From assembly GCA_963834715.1 (NCBI GenBank), contig CAWIDE010000006.1, forward strand, positions 62,001-126,000: 64,000 bases of DNA, given 5' to 3'. Positions 38,852 through 47,167 of the stretch are shown here, piece by piece; positions within the stretch are counted from its first letter, which is position 1, and the number at the start of each line of letters is the position of its first letter. The stretch comes from CAVSUZ01 sp963834715 (GTDB lineage Bacteria; Pseudomonadota; Alphaproteobacteria; Acetobacterales; Acetobacteraceae). The notes beneath the pieces are model-generated. The model was not told where the DNA came from and made no database searches. It saw only the letters and a list, made by a program, of their open reading frames with translations. Position numbers and translations under genes: made by a program.

Positions 38852-39604
38852 TTACCCAGTCGCCCGCTCGGCGCGCATCGTCTGCAGACCACCGGGTACC
38901 TGCAGGGTCGGCATGATCTCGATGTAGCTCACATTAACGGCGATGGGTGCGGCGATTGCAAAAGCAATTGCATCCGCAATGTCCGAGGCCTCTGGCAACA
39001 GGAAGCCCTCGATGAACCGCTCCCGGGTCTCGGGGCTGTCTCCATGCACGTGGGCGAAAATGTCCGTCGCGACCCGGCCCGGACAGATCTCGGTCACACG
39101 AACCATTTTGCCATAGAGGTCGATCCGCAACTGACGGGACAACATGTGCACCGCTGCCTTCGCGGCGTGATAGGTACTGTTACCACCGAAATTATAAGTG
39201 CCGGCGATAGAGCTGAGATTGACCACATGCCCGCGATTGCGAGCGGCCATCCCGGGCACGATGAGCCGGGTCAGGTGCAGCACGGCTCGCAGGTTTACAT
39301 CCAGCAGCAGATCAACACCCTCGGCATCTGCTGCAAGAATGGAGCCGGGTCGGTCCACGCCTGCATTGTTCACCAGAATGTCGAATTCGACGCTCTCGGC
39401 CAGGCGGGTGACGCCTTGCAGATCGCGCACGTCCAATGCGTGGAGGATGCAGCCGGTGCGGGTCGCGAGCGCCTCCAGCGCATCGGCTCGGCGCGCAAGC
39501 GCATGAACGGCCACGCCTTCCCGGCACAGACGCTTAACAACCGCGGCGCCGATCCCCGAGGAGGCGCCAGTAACAAGGGCGGTCTGATAGTCGGAAATCG
39601 GCAT
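38852..39604 (-). CDS. SDR oxidoreductase, YdfG/serine-dehydrogenase-like
   Basis: 250 residues from ATG 39604. TALVTGASSGIGAAVVKRL, FDILVNNAGVDRPGSI and the catalytic NLSSIAGTYNFGGNSTYHAA plus K; the ICPGRVATDIFAHVHGDSPE segment resembles NADP-dependent 3-hydroxy acid dehydrogenases (YdfG family). Substrate unknown. It lies 98 nt after pxpA in the operon. Confidence 0.9.
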   Translation of the reverse strand: MPISDYQTALVTGASSGIGAAVVKRLCREGVAVHALARRADALEALATRTGCILHALDVRDLQGVTRLAESVEFDILVNNAGVDRPGSILAADAEGVDLLLDVNLRAVLHLTRLIVPGMAARNRGHVVNLSSIAGTYNFGGNSTYHAAKAAVHMLSRQLRIDLYGKMVRVTEICPGRVATDIFAHVHGDSPETRERFIEGFLLPEASDIADAIAFAIAAPIAVNVSYIEIMPTLQVPGGLQTMRAERATG

Positions 39605-39702
39605 GTCGGGTCTGGTTCGGGCCTTGATTGCGTAAGCCCGGTTATGGGCGAAACCGCCAGGCGCACGCCAAGACTATTTGGTTGTGGGCCGATAAGCCGA
39701 TC

Positions 39703-40482
39703 CTATGTCGTACGCGCCTGTTGGTGCGAAAGCGGCACGACCTGTGCGCCAGAACGTTCGATCGTGGCACGGATATTTTTGGCGAGCGTGACCGCCCCTT
39801 GCGTATCGCTGTGCAGCAGGATGGAGTCGGCGCGCATTGGGATACTCTTGCCCGAATAGGTCGCGACCGTACCGTCCCGCAACAACCGGGTCACGCGCTC
39901 GACACATGCCTCGGGATCCTTGATCACCGAATTCGGTAGCTTGCGTGGGACGAGTAGTCCGTTGTCGTCATACGCGCGATCGGCGAGAAAGCAGATCGCG
40001 ACCCGCAGCCCATGTCGGGCCGCCGCGTCCTCGATCGCGTGTGATGTGGATGAAAGGACAGTGAGACCGGGATCGAATTCCGCAACAGTCTGAACGAGGC
40101 TATCTGCAAGCACGGCATCCGCCGCTGCCATGTTGCCCAGCGCACCATGGAAGCTCATGTGAGTCATGCGGTGTCCAGCCCGGCGCGCGATCCCCGCGAG
40201 CGCTCCGAGCTGATACGTCACGATGCTTGCCAGCTCGGCCGTTTCGATCTGCATAATGCGGCGGCCGAAGCCCTGCCGGTCAGGAAATCCCACATGGGCG
40301 CCCACATCGACGCCGCGAGCCAGCCCTTCCCGGACTGTGCGGTCCATGATGGCGGGGTCGCCGGCATGGAAACCGCAGGCGACGTTGGCGGAGGACAGCA
40401 GATCGAGCAGCGCCTTGTCGTCGCCCATCTGCCACGGGCCAAAACCCTCGCCCAAGTCCGCGTTCAGGTCGATCTCAATCAT
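39703..40482 (-). CDS. pxpA: 5-oxoprolinase subunit PxpA (LamB/YcsF family)
   Basis: 259 residues from ATG 40482. IEIDLNADLGEGFGPWQMGD at the start, ANVACGFHAGDPAIMDRTVR, GVDVGAHVGFPDRQGFGRR and HMSFHGALGNMAAADAVLAD are hallmark stretches with metal/acid residues of the family. PxpA works with PxpB and PxpC to hydrolyse 5-oxo-L-proline to glutamate with ATP in the cytosol. The ATG overlaps the stop of the preceding carrier-like gene (ATGA), so the genes are coupled. One Lys typical of the family (FHGAL-Y/K) reads GALGN here. Confidence 0.93.
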   Translation of the reverse strand: MIEIDLNADLGEGFGPWQMGDDKALLDLLSSANVACGFHAGDPAIMDRTVREGLARGVDVGAHVGFPDRQGFGRRIMQIETAELASIVTYQLGALAGIARRAGHRMTHMSFHGALGNMAAADAVLADSLVQTVAEFDPGLTVLSSTSHAIEDAAARHGLRVAICFLADRAYDDNGLLVPRKLPNSVIKDPEACVERVTRLLRDGTVATYSGKSIPMRADSILLHSDTQGAVTLAKNIRATIERSGAQVVPLSHQQARTT

Positions 40483-40883
40483 TGGTTCCTATTTCCTGTT
40501 AGACGCACCAGCGCTGTCCCATAGCCGACCGCGACGCCGTCCTCAGCGAGCACATCGAGCACGGTTCCGTCCTTCGGCGCGACGACATGGATCAGCAGCG
40601 CCCCGATCTGCAGCAGGCCAACTGGATCGCCGGCTGTCAGTCGCTGGCCGGCTTGAACGAGTGGAGCCGTTCGCAACGGGTGAGTGCGGCGAAAAATACC
40701 CACACAAGGGGCCGTAATATCAAATGAGATCGTGCTAGCCAATTCAGAGGCTGCGGAGATTTGGCCGAATGTGTCCCGCCGGAGGCGGATGACGTCCTGC
40801 CCAATCGTGAGCTCGAGAAGCTCGATATCCGTTCCCTGCAAGCAACGGCTGAGAAAAGGGATCTGATCGCCAAGTCCGGGCAT
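40479..40883 (-). CDS. Biotin-carrier-like protein lacking the biotinyl lysine
   Basis: 134 residues from ATG 40883, overlapping the pxpC stop (ATGA). The N-terminal half (IELLELTIGQDVIRLRRD) parallels AccB, and the C-terminal half has a lipoyl/biotinyl beta-barrel: APCVGIFRRTHPLRTAPLVQ, AGQRLTAGDPVGLLQIG, then ALLIHVVAPKDGTVLDVLAE. Where AccB has EAMKL/V, this protein reads GALLI, so the Met-Lys target is gone. It can hardly be biotinylated; a structural or regulatory role in the complex, or decay, are the alternatives. A true carrier is encoded at 43889-44335. Confidence 0.85.
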   Translation of the reverse strand: MPGLGDQIPFLSRCLQGTDIELLELTIGQDVIRLRRDTFGQISAASELASTISFDITAPCVGIFRRTHPLRTAPLVQAGQRLTAGDPVGLLQIGALLIHVVAPKDGTVLDVLAEDGVAVGYGTALVRLTGNRNQ

Positions 40884-41878
40884 CAGTGGCGCGCTCCGAG
40901 AAGCTGCGCGCGCTGCAGCCGGATCAGCCGGCTCGCCTCGGCCAGCCAGGCACTCATCGCCTCGCCGGCAGCGACTGCTTCCTCCCAGGTAACCTGGACG
41001 AAGCGGATCCGGCTGCCGATCGGTGCCTGCCCGAGCCGCCACAGATCGGCTTCGATAACGGTACCGATCTTCGGGTAGCCGCCCGAGGGCTGCGCATCGC
41101 TCATCTGGATAATAGGCTGGCCGCCGGGAGGCACCTGGATCACGCCTGGCACGATCCCGTGCGACAGCATCTCGACTGGCTCCACGAATTCCAGAGCCGT
41201 GCCCGCCAGGCGATAGCCGTACCGGTCGCTCTGCGCGGTGATCTTCCACTCCCCTGACCAGAAGACCTCTTTCGAGGCAGGCGTGAAGCAGCAGTATTCG
41301 GCGGCCGGAAGCACGCGAACGGCTGGAAGGTCGTCGGCCTGCAACGGTAACGCCAGGGAGGATGGCACCAGCCCGAACCCGGCGGCGGTCTCGCCCGGCT
41401 CTGGGGCTGCCGCCCGCAAATGATCGCCGGTTTCGAGAAAGCGACCTTCCAGGCCGCCAAATGCGCCACGCAACTGGGTGCTGCGGGAACCGAGCACTTC
41501 GGGCACGTCAATGCCGCCCGGCAGCGCCAGATAGGCACGGCTGGCACGCGATACCGCGCCCTGTGGCAGCCCGAGTACGAGTTCCTGGCCGGCACGCGCG
41601 CGACACACAGACCAGGGCAGCAGCGCCTGTTCATCCAACCGAGCCGCACAGTCCGCACCGGTGATTGCGAAACCACAGTCCGCGGTGAAGCGCGCCGTGA
41701 AAGGAAACATCTGCACCTCGATGCCGGCAGCGCGCTCGTCGTTGCCCAGCAGGAGGTTTGCGGCGGCAAGGGCCAAGCGGTCCATTGCTCCAGCCCGGCC
41801 GACACCGTAACGCAGGCTGCCGTAGCGGCCCAGATCCTGCACGGTGGCAAGCCCGGCGGTGGCAACGATCTCGATCAC
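40883..41878 (-). CDS. pxpC: 5-oxoprolinase subunit PxpC (carboxyltransferase family, KipA-like)
   Basis: 331 residues from ATG 41878. MIEIVATAGLATVQDLGRYG, GVGRAGAMDRLALAAANLLL, RAYLALPGGIDVPEVLGSRS and QMSDAQPSGGYPKIGTVIEA are family hallmarks (AHS2 domain, as in urea amidolyase). It pairs with PxpB and PxpA in ATP-dependent 5-oxoprolinase. Translationally coupled on both sides by ATGA overlaps. Full length for the family. Confidence 0.93.
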   Translation of the reverse strand: MIEIVATAGLATVQDLGRYGSLRYGVGRAGAMDRLALAAANLLLGNDERAAGIEVQMFPFTARFTADCGFAITGADCAARLDEQALLPWSVCRARAGQELVLGLPQGAVSRASRAYLALPGGIDVPEVLGSRSTQLRGAFGGLEGRFLETGDHLRAAAPEPGETAAGFGLVPSSLALPLQADDLPAVRVLPAAEYCCFTPASKEVFWSGEWKITAQSDRYGYRLAGTALEFVEPVEMLSHGIVPGVIQVPPGGQPIIQMSDAQPSGGYPKIGTVIEADLWRLGQAPIGSRIRFVQVTWEEAVAAGEAMSAWLAEASRLIRLQRAQLLGARH

Positions 41879-42531
41879 CGGATCACCTTTTCAGCGCGGA
41901 ATCGGATCGCGTCGCCGGGCTGCAACAAGGTGGGAGGCGATCGTGCCAGATCGAAGAAGCGTAATGAGGTACGGCCGATCGTGTTCCAGCCGCTCGGCCC
42001 GGGCGAGGCCGAAACACCGGTCTGCCTGCCGCCGATCGAAACAGATCCGCCAGGGATACTCAGCACGGGGACTTTGCGGCGCGGGGTCGCGATCCGCTCG
42101 TCCATACCGCCCAGATAACAGTAGCCGGGATGACTGCCGATCGCGTAGACGGGGTAAAGTGGCGCGGTGTGCCGATCAATCAGTTCCTCGATGCTGAGCC
42201 CGGTATGGGCGATAACGTCGGCCAGATGGGGCCCGCCATCGCCTCCATAAATAACGGGCAGCTCAATGACTTGCCCCCGCAAGGGTACGGGCTCAGCATC
42301 TGCCCATGCGGCCAGGAGCCGCGCCTGCAACGGCGCAAGATCGCGGGGCGGGCTGGCAAAGGTCAGCATCAGGCTGTTCACGCCCGGCACGGCCTCTTCG
42401 ATTTCTCGCCACTCCGCCGCGACCCGCGCCAGCGCCCAAATGCGCTGCTGCGATGCCAGCACGGCTGGGCCGGAGGCTTCGAACAGCAACGCCGCTGTCC
42501 CCAGCAAGCTGATTCTGGGAGACGTAATCAT
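41875..42531 (-). CDS. pxpB: 5-oxoprolinase subunit PxpB (KipI-like)
   Basis: 218 residues from ATG 42531 with GGGAGG 6 nt upstream. The AHS1 domain: VPGVNSLMLTFASP, VIELPVIYGGDGGPHLADVI, YAIGSHPGYCYLGGMDERIA and GSVSIGGRQTGVSASPGPSG. Partner of PxpC and PxpA. Overlaps the accC stop by ATGA. The family position HTAP-LYPVYAIG-(F)xPGF reads SHPGYCYLGG here, an acceptable variant. Confidence 0.93.
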   Translation of the reverse strand: MITSPRISLLGTAALLFEASGPAVLASQQRIWALARVAAEWREIEEAVPGVNSLMLTFASPPRDLAPLQARLLAAWADAEPVPLRGQVIELPVIYGGDGGPHLADVIAHTGLSIEELIDRHTAPLYPVYAIGSHPGYCYLGGMDERIATPRRKVPVLSIPGGSVSIGGRQTGVSASPGPSGWNTIGRTSLRFFDLARSPPTLLQPGDAIRFRAEKVIR

Positions 42532-43877
42532 GCTGCCTCCCTCTGGGCCAGCCAGCGTTCCAGGTGGTGAATGTCGACCTGGCCGGCGTTGAATGCCGGG
42601 TCTTCGAAGATGGCTTGATGGAGGGGCAGGTTGGTCCGGATGCCCCCGATATGCATCTCGCGCAGGGCCACGCGCATGCGAGTGAGAGCGTCTTCGCGGG
42701 TCGCGCCGTGCACGATGAGTTTGGCGATCATCGAGTTCATAATGGGGCGGCACCCGGTAGCCTGCGGCAGCATGAGTATCGACACGCACGCCGAAGCCGC
42801 CGGGCACGCTCCATTCGGCAATGCGGCCAGGCGACGGTGCAAAGGTGCCTGGATCCTCGGCGTTGATCCGGCATTCGAAGGCGTGCCCTGTGCACTGGAC
42901 TGAGCCCTGGTCAAATGAAAGCTTCTCGCCACGAGCAACGCGCAACTGGTGCTGAACGATGTCGATCCCCGCGGTCATCTCGGTCACAGGATGCTCGACT
43001 TGGAGACGGGTGTTCATTTCGATGAAGTAGAACTGGCCATCTTCGAACAGGAATTCGAAGGTGCCGACGCCGCAGTAGCCAATATGCCGGCACGCCTCGG
43101 CGCAGCTGGTGCCCACAAGGGCGATGTCCTCGGAGGGAATGCCAGGCGCCGGAGCCTCCTCGACCAGCTTCTGATGGCGGCGCTGCAGCGAGCAATCCCG
43201 GCCAGCCATAACGCCGTGCCATGACGGTCGGCGATAACCTGGATCTCGACATGGCGGGGATGCGACAGGAATTTTTCAATGTACACCTCGGGGTTGCCGA
43301 AGGCATGGCGCGCTTCCTGTTTCGTGAGCGCGAGCATATCGAGCAAGGCCGCAGGATCTTCGACGACACGCATGCCGCGTCCGCCGCCGCCGCCGGCTGC
43401 CTTGATGATGACCGGGTAACCAATTTCGTCTACAATCATATGGATCGCAGCGGGGTCGTCCGGAAGCGGCTCGTCGGGACCGGGCACGCAGGGCACGCCG
43501 GCGCGACGCATTGCACGCTTGGCCGCGACCTTGTCGCCCATGGTCCTGATGCAGGCGGCGCTGGGGCCGACGAAGATGAGCCCGGCCTCTTCGACCCGCG
43601 ATGCGAATTCGGCATTCTCCGACAGGAAACCGTACCCTGGATGGATCGCCTGCGCCTCGCTGACCTCGGCAGCGAATAGGATCGCGGCCTGGTTCAGGTA
43701 ACTCTTTCCAGCAGCAGCCGACCCGATGCAGAGGGCCTGATCCGCTTGCCGCACATAGCGCGTGTCGGCATCGGCCTCGGAATAAACGGCAACAGTGCGC
43801 AAGCCGAGCCCTCGGCAGGCGCGTTGGATGCGGAGCGCGATCTCACCGCGATTGGCGATCAGAACCGTGTCAAACAT
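42528..43877 (-). pseudogene. accC: Biotin carboxylase (AccC-like), two frameshifts
   Basis: About 450 residues. Frame 1 from ATG 43877: FDTVLIANRGEIALRIQRAC, AIHPGYGFLSENAEFASRVE, the ATP-grasp Gly loop IIKAAGGGGGRGMRVVEDPA. A shift near 43205 leads to DCSLQRRHQKLVEEAPAPGI and the catalytic FIEMNTRLQVEHPVTEMTAG. A second shift near 42755 leads to SMIAKLIVHGATREDALTRM and the stop at 42528. Biotin carboxylases load CO2 onto the biotin of the carrier subunit with ATP. It starts 11 nt after accB and couples to pxpB by ATGA. The framing context is so well conserved that the indels may be sequencing errors. Confidence 0.9.
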
Positions 43878-43888
43878 GTTACGTTATC

Positions 43889-44335
43889 TCAGCCCAGCCG
43901 AAACAGCGGTTGCCCCGCCTCGACTTCCTGGCCGAACTCGACCAGCAGGGCAGAAACCACGCAGTCGCGTTCGGCGCGTACCTGATGGAACACCTTCATC
44001 GCCTCGATGTTGCAAAGGACCTGTCCGGCCGTCACGGATTGCCCAGGGCTCACAAGCAGCGGCGCGCCCGCTGTCTGCTGCAAGTGGACGATCCCATAGA
44101 GCGGAGCCACGATTGTGTCTGAGACCGCGGCGCCGGGCTCGGGAGGAGGTGGCTGTGCCGGGGCAGAAACGGGAGTCTGATCGGTGGCAGGCGGTGGTGT
44201 CAGGCGAGTCGGCGCTGGCACACCCGCGCCGCGCTTCACCAGCCTGAGCGTCTCGCCGTTACTGCGGTATTCAAGCTCCGCAAGGTCAGAAGCTGCCAGT
44301 GCCTCGATTAGTTCCTTGATGACGTCTCGGTCCAT
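43889..44335 (-). CDS. accB: Biotin carboxyl carrier protein (AccB-like)
   Basis: 148 residues from ATG 44335 (MDRDVIKELIEALAASDLAE). N-terminal AccB region, a Pro/Ala-rich linker (about residues 45-75), and the biotinyl domain with VLCNIEAMKVFHQVRAERDC, so the biotinylation lysine is present. First gene of the minus-strand operon, followed by the biotin carboxylase gene. An ATG 36 nt upstream is possible but not conserved. Accompanying accC and pxpABC, it points to a biotin-dependent step on a lactam or urea-like substrate. Confidence 0.92.
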   Translation of the reverse strand: MDRDVIKELIEALAASDLAELEYRSNGETLRLVKRGAGVPAPTRLTPPPATDQTPVSAPAQPPPPEPGAAVSDTIVAPLYGIVHLQQTAGAPLLVSPGQSVTAGQVLCNIEAMKVFHQVRAERDCVVSALLVEFGQEVEAGQPLFRLG

Positions 44336-44428
44336 GCTCCACGTCGCCCTCGCGTCCGGTAGGTGCGGCATTGTTCGAAAGCAGATTCTCGCGGTCCTGT
44401 ATCGCCGGCGATCCAGTCAACCGCGATC

Positions 44429-44451
44429 TGCTCTATGCTTCCGCTAGAGCA
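44429..44451. promoter_or_regulatory. Candidate operator upstream of accB
   Basis: Perfect inverted repeat TGCTCTA-N9-TAGAGCA between the LysR gene and accB, 94 nt upstream of the accB start. Its position and symmetry suit a regulator site for the operon; which protein binds it is unknown. Confidence 0.5.
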
Positions 44452-44514
44452 AGTTAATATGCGATCTGCCGCCGCGCTAAGACGGATTGGCTTTGCCGCG
44501 ATAGGAAGGACTTA

Positions 44515-45447
44515 TTATGGAGCGCCCGGATCACCGCTCTCATGAGGCCAGCCAGTGTTCGCGCTCAGCCCGGCCACTAACTCCAGCAGAATCCCTCTGA
44601 CGATCTGGGCCGGCTCGGACAGAGGCAGATGGTCCGATTGGCAGAGGGTCAAAGGGGCCGTGATCACCGGGTTCACGATGCGCCGGCACCATGATAGGCG
44701 GTCGCCAGCGATCTCACGGGCCATGGACCCGGGTAGAATGGTAGCCCCCAGCCCGTCAGTGATCACCGCCTCCAAGGTCATCGCGGACTCTACTTCGGCC
44801 ACCAGCCGGTACGTAATCCCGGCCCGCATGAAGTTCTCGTCCACCAGCTTTCGGACGACGTTATAGGGCCGGGGTAAGAACAGCTCGATGCCTTGCATTT
44901 CTGCGAGCGGGATCGGATCGGCGCTGGCCGATGGGCCAACCAGGAACAGTTCTTCGTGCAGGAGAGGGGTGAAACTCAAGCCGTGGACTGGTCGGTACCC
45001 ATAGAGTACGGCGAGATCCATGCGGCCACTCATGATCAGCTCTGAGAGTGTGGTTCCGTAGTTCTCGTTCAGATAGGGGATGATCCCCGGGTGCTGCGAT
45101 CGGATGGCCCGGATCAGGGGGAGCCCCAGAGTCGCCGCGGCAGTACCGGGGGCAAGACCAACCGAAACCGGGCCGGATACGCCGCGGCTCCTCTCCGCCG
45201 CCATGTCCATACGTGCCTGCTCGCACTGCCGCAGTATCACCTGAGCATGCCGATAAAGTGTCTCGCCTGCCGCGGTCGGGGACACGCCCCGCTTGGTACG
45301 GACCAGCAACTGATGTTTCACCTCTGTCTCTAAGATCGCGATTTGCTGACTAAGCGCAGGCTGCGCGACATGGAGCAGGTCCGCCGCCTGGGTCAGGTTC
45401 CCGACATCGACGACCTTCGCGAAGTACTTCAGGCGCTTGAAGTTCAC
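44515..45447 (-). CDS. LysR-family regulator, NAC-like
   Basis: 310 residues. The N-terminus MNFKRLKYFAKVVDVGNLTQ, AADLLHVAQPALSQQIAILE and LLVRTKRGVSPTAAGETLYR follows Nac of enteric bacteria closely, and the effector domain keeps VSVGLAPGTAAATLGLPL and FLPRPYNVVRKLVDE. Nac controls nitrogen assimilation genes in response to nitrogen limitation, which would suit control of lactam/glutamate catabolism. It lies between the catabolic operon (same strand, 179 nt upstream of accB) and a divergent aminotransferase gene. Confidence 0.92.
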   Translation of the reverse strand: MNFKRLKYFAKVVDVGNLTQAADLLHVAQPALSQQIAILETEVKHQLLVRTKRGVSPTAAGETLYRHAQVILRQCEQARMDMAAERSRGVSGPVSVGLAPGTAAATLGLPLIRAIRSQHPGIIPYLNENYGTTLSELIMSGRMDLAVLYGYRPVHGLSFTPLLHEELFLVGPSASADPIPLAEMQGIELFLPRPYNVVRKLVDENFMRAGITYRLVAEVESAMTLEAVITDGLGATILPGSMAREIAGDRLSWCRRIVNPVITAPLTLCQSDHLPLSEPAQIVRGILLELVAGLSANTGWPHESGDPGAP

Positions 45448-45566
45448 AGGCCAGCCCCCGTCATAAGGGATACGCCAGTCCCGCGGCCAAGGCCATAAGT
45501 GTTGCTTCTTTCGGCAGAGGCAACTCGTCTTAGACTTGGTGCAAAGCGCCGCCTAGCCTTGGGGCT

Positions 45567-46798
45567 ATGAACGGCACCCCAGCCAATCTCGCCCCGCCGT
45601 CCCGCATCGCTAGCCGGGTGAGGCGCATCAAACCATCCCCAAGCACGGCCGCGGCCGATCGGGCCAACAGCCTTCGCCGGGCCGGGCGGTCGATCGTGAA
45701 CCTGGTCGTCGGCGAGCCCGATTTCGACACGCCCGCCCACATCCGGGCCGCCGCTACCTCGGCCATGGAGCGGGGGGCGACGCGCTATACCCTCATGGCT
45801 GGCACCGTCGAGCTTCGGCAGGCCATTTCCGCCAAGCTCGAGCGGGAGAACGGGCTGAAGTACGGGATTGACGAGATCATCGCGACCAACGGCGCCAAGA
45901 GCGCGATCTACAACGCGCTGGCGGTCACGCTGGAGCCTGGCGACGAGGTGGTGATCCCGGCACCGTACTGGGTGTCCTATCCCGACATGGTGCTTGCCTG
46001 CGAAGGCGTGCCGGTGGCGGTGCCCTGTCCAGAGGCGAATGATTTCAAATTGACCCCGGCGCAGCTCGCAGGTGTAATCACTCCGCGCACCCGGTGGCTC
46101 CTGATCAATTCGCCAAGCAACCCCACCGGCGCCAGCTACACCAAGGCGGAGTACAACGCCCTGGGAGAGATCTTGCTTGCCCGTCCGCACGTGCTCGTCA
46201 TGACCGACGACATCTACGAGCACATCCGTTTCGATGGCGCGCGCACCCCCATCTGCTTGAGGCGGCGCCCGAACTCCGGGACCGGGTGCTGGTCGTGAAC
46301 GGCGTTTCAAAGACCTATGCGATGACCGGTTGGCGGATCGGCTACGCGGCGGGGCCGACGGACATCATCGAGGCTATGAACACGATGCTGTCGCAGTCGA
46401 GCGGCAACTGCTGCTCCGTGAGCCAAGCGGCGGCGACCGAGGCTTTGAATGGTGACCAAAGCTTTGTAGCGGAAAGCGTCGCCATCTATCGGCAGCGCCG
46501 GGATGCCGTTTTGGCCAGGATCAACACTATTCCGGGGTTGAGCTGCACGCCGCCGGCCGGTGCTTTCTACCTTTACGTCAACTGCGCCGGGCTGATCGGC
46601 AAGACCACACCTGACGGCAAGAAGCTGACTGATGATGGCGATGTGGTCATGTTCCTGCTCGAGCATGCGGGTGTGGCTGTTGTCGCCGGCACGGCGTACG
46701 GCCTCTCCCCGTATTTCCGCCTCTCGATCGCGACCTCTCTGAATGTACTTGAGGAGGGCTGTGCGCGCATCGCCGCGGCTGTGGATAGCCTTCACTGA
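45567..46798 (+). pseudogene. Class I/II PLP-dependent aminotransferase, one frameshift
   Basis: Frame 1 from ATG 45567: GRSIVNLVVGEPDFDTPAHI, GATRYTLMAGTVELRQAISA, PAPYWVSYPDMVLACEGVPV, NSPSNPTGASYTKAEYNALG and DDIYEHIRFDG. A one-base loss near 46255 moves the rest to another frame: RVLVVNGVSKTYAMTGWRIG, with the PLP lysine in SKTYAMTGWR, and GAFYLYVNCAGLIG to the stop at 46798. Aspartate-aminotransferase-like, about 410 residues when joined. Divergent from the NAC-like regulator with 119 bp between them. It could transfer glutamate nitrogen in the same pathway. Confidence 0.88.
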
Positions 46799-46976
46799 TG
46801 CGCAGCTGGCGGCAACGGGATAACGTGAAAATTTTATGGCGCCCTGCCGACGCGATCTCCTGCCAAGCGGCTGATGTTGGCCCCTCCCCCGCCCCACTCC
46901 CGCAAGGCGAGTGGGAGCTTAGCAGCCTAAGGCAACTCGTTTTCCGGCGGGTACCATGCGATAAAGGCTAAAGTGA

Positions 46977-47167
46977 ATGTGCGGCCTCGACGGGCTATTG
47001 GCGAGAAATCGTGCATGGGCGGCTCAGCGAGTAGCTGACGATCCAGATTGTTTCACTCGTCTGGTTGGCCAGCAGTCCCCGCGCTATCTGTGGATCGGCT
47101 GCTCCGATAGTCGTGTGCCGGCGAACCAGATCGTCGGGCTGGAGCCGGGTGAGGTATTCGTGCACCG
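46977..47167 (+). pseudogene. Beta-carbonic anhydrase, truncated by IS6
   Basis: LLARNRAWAAQRVADDPDCF, YLWIGCSDSRVPANQIVGLE and PGEVFVHR: the first 64 residues of a beta-class carbonic anhydrase with the zinc-ligand Cys and the Asp-Arg pair (CSDSR). The frame is cut at the IS6 boundary before the second zinc motif (HxxC). Inactive. A supply of bicarbonate would have fitted the neighbouring biotin-dependent genes, but the copy is broken. Confidence 0.88.
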
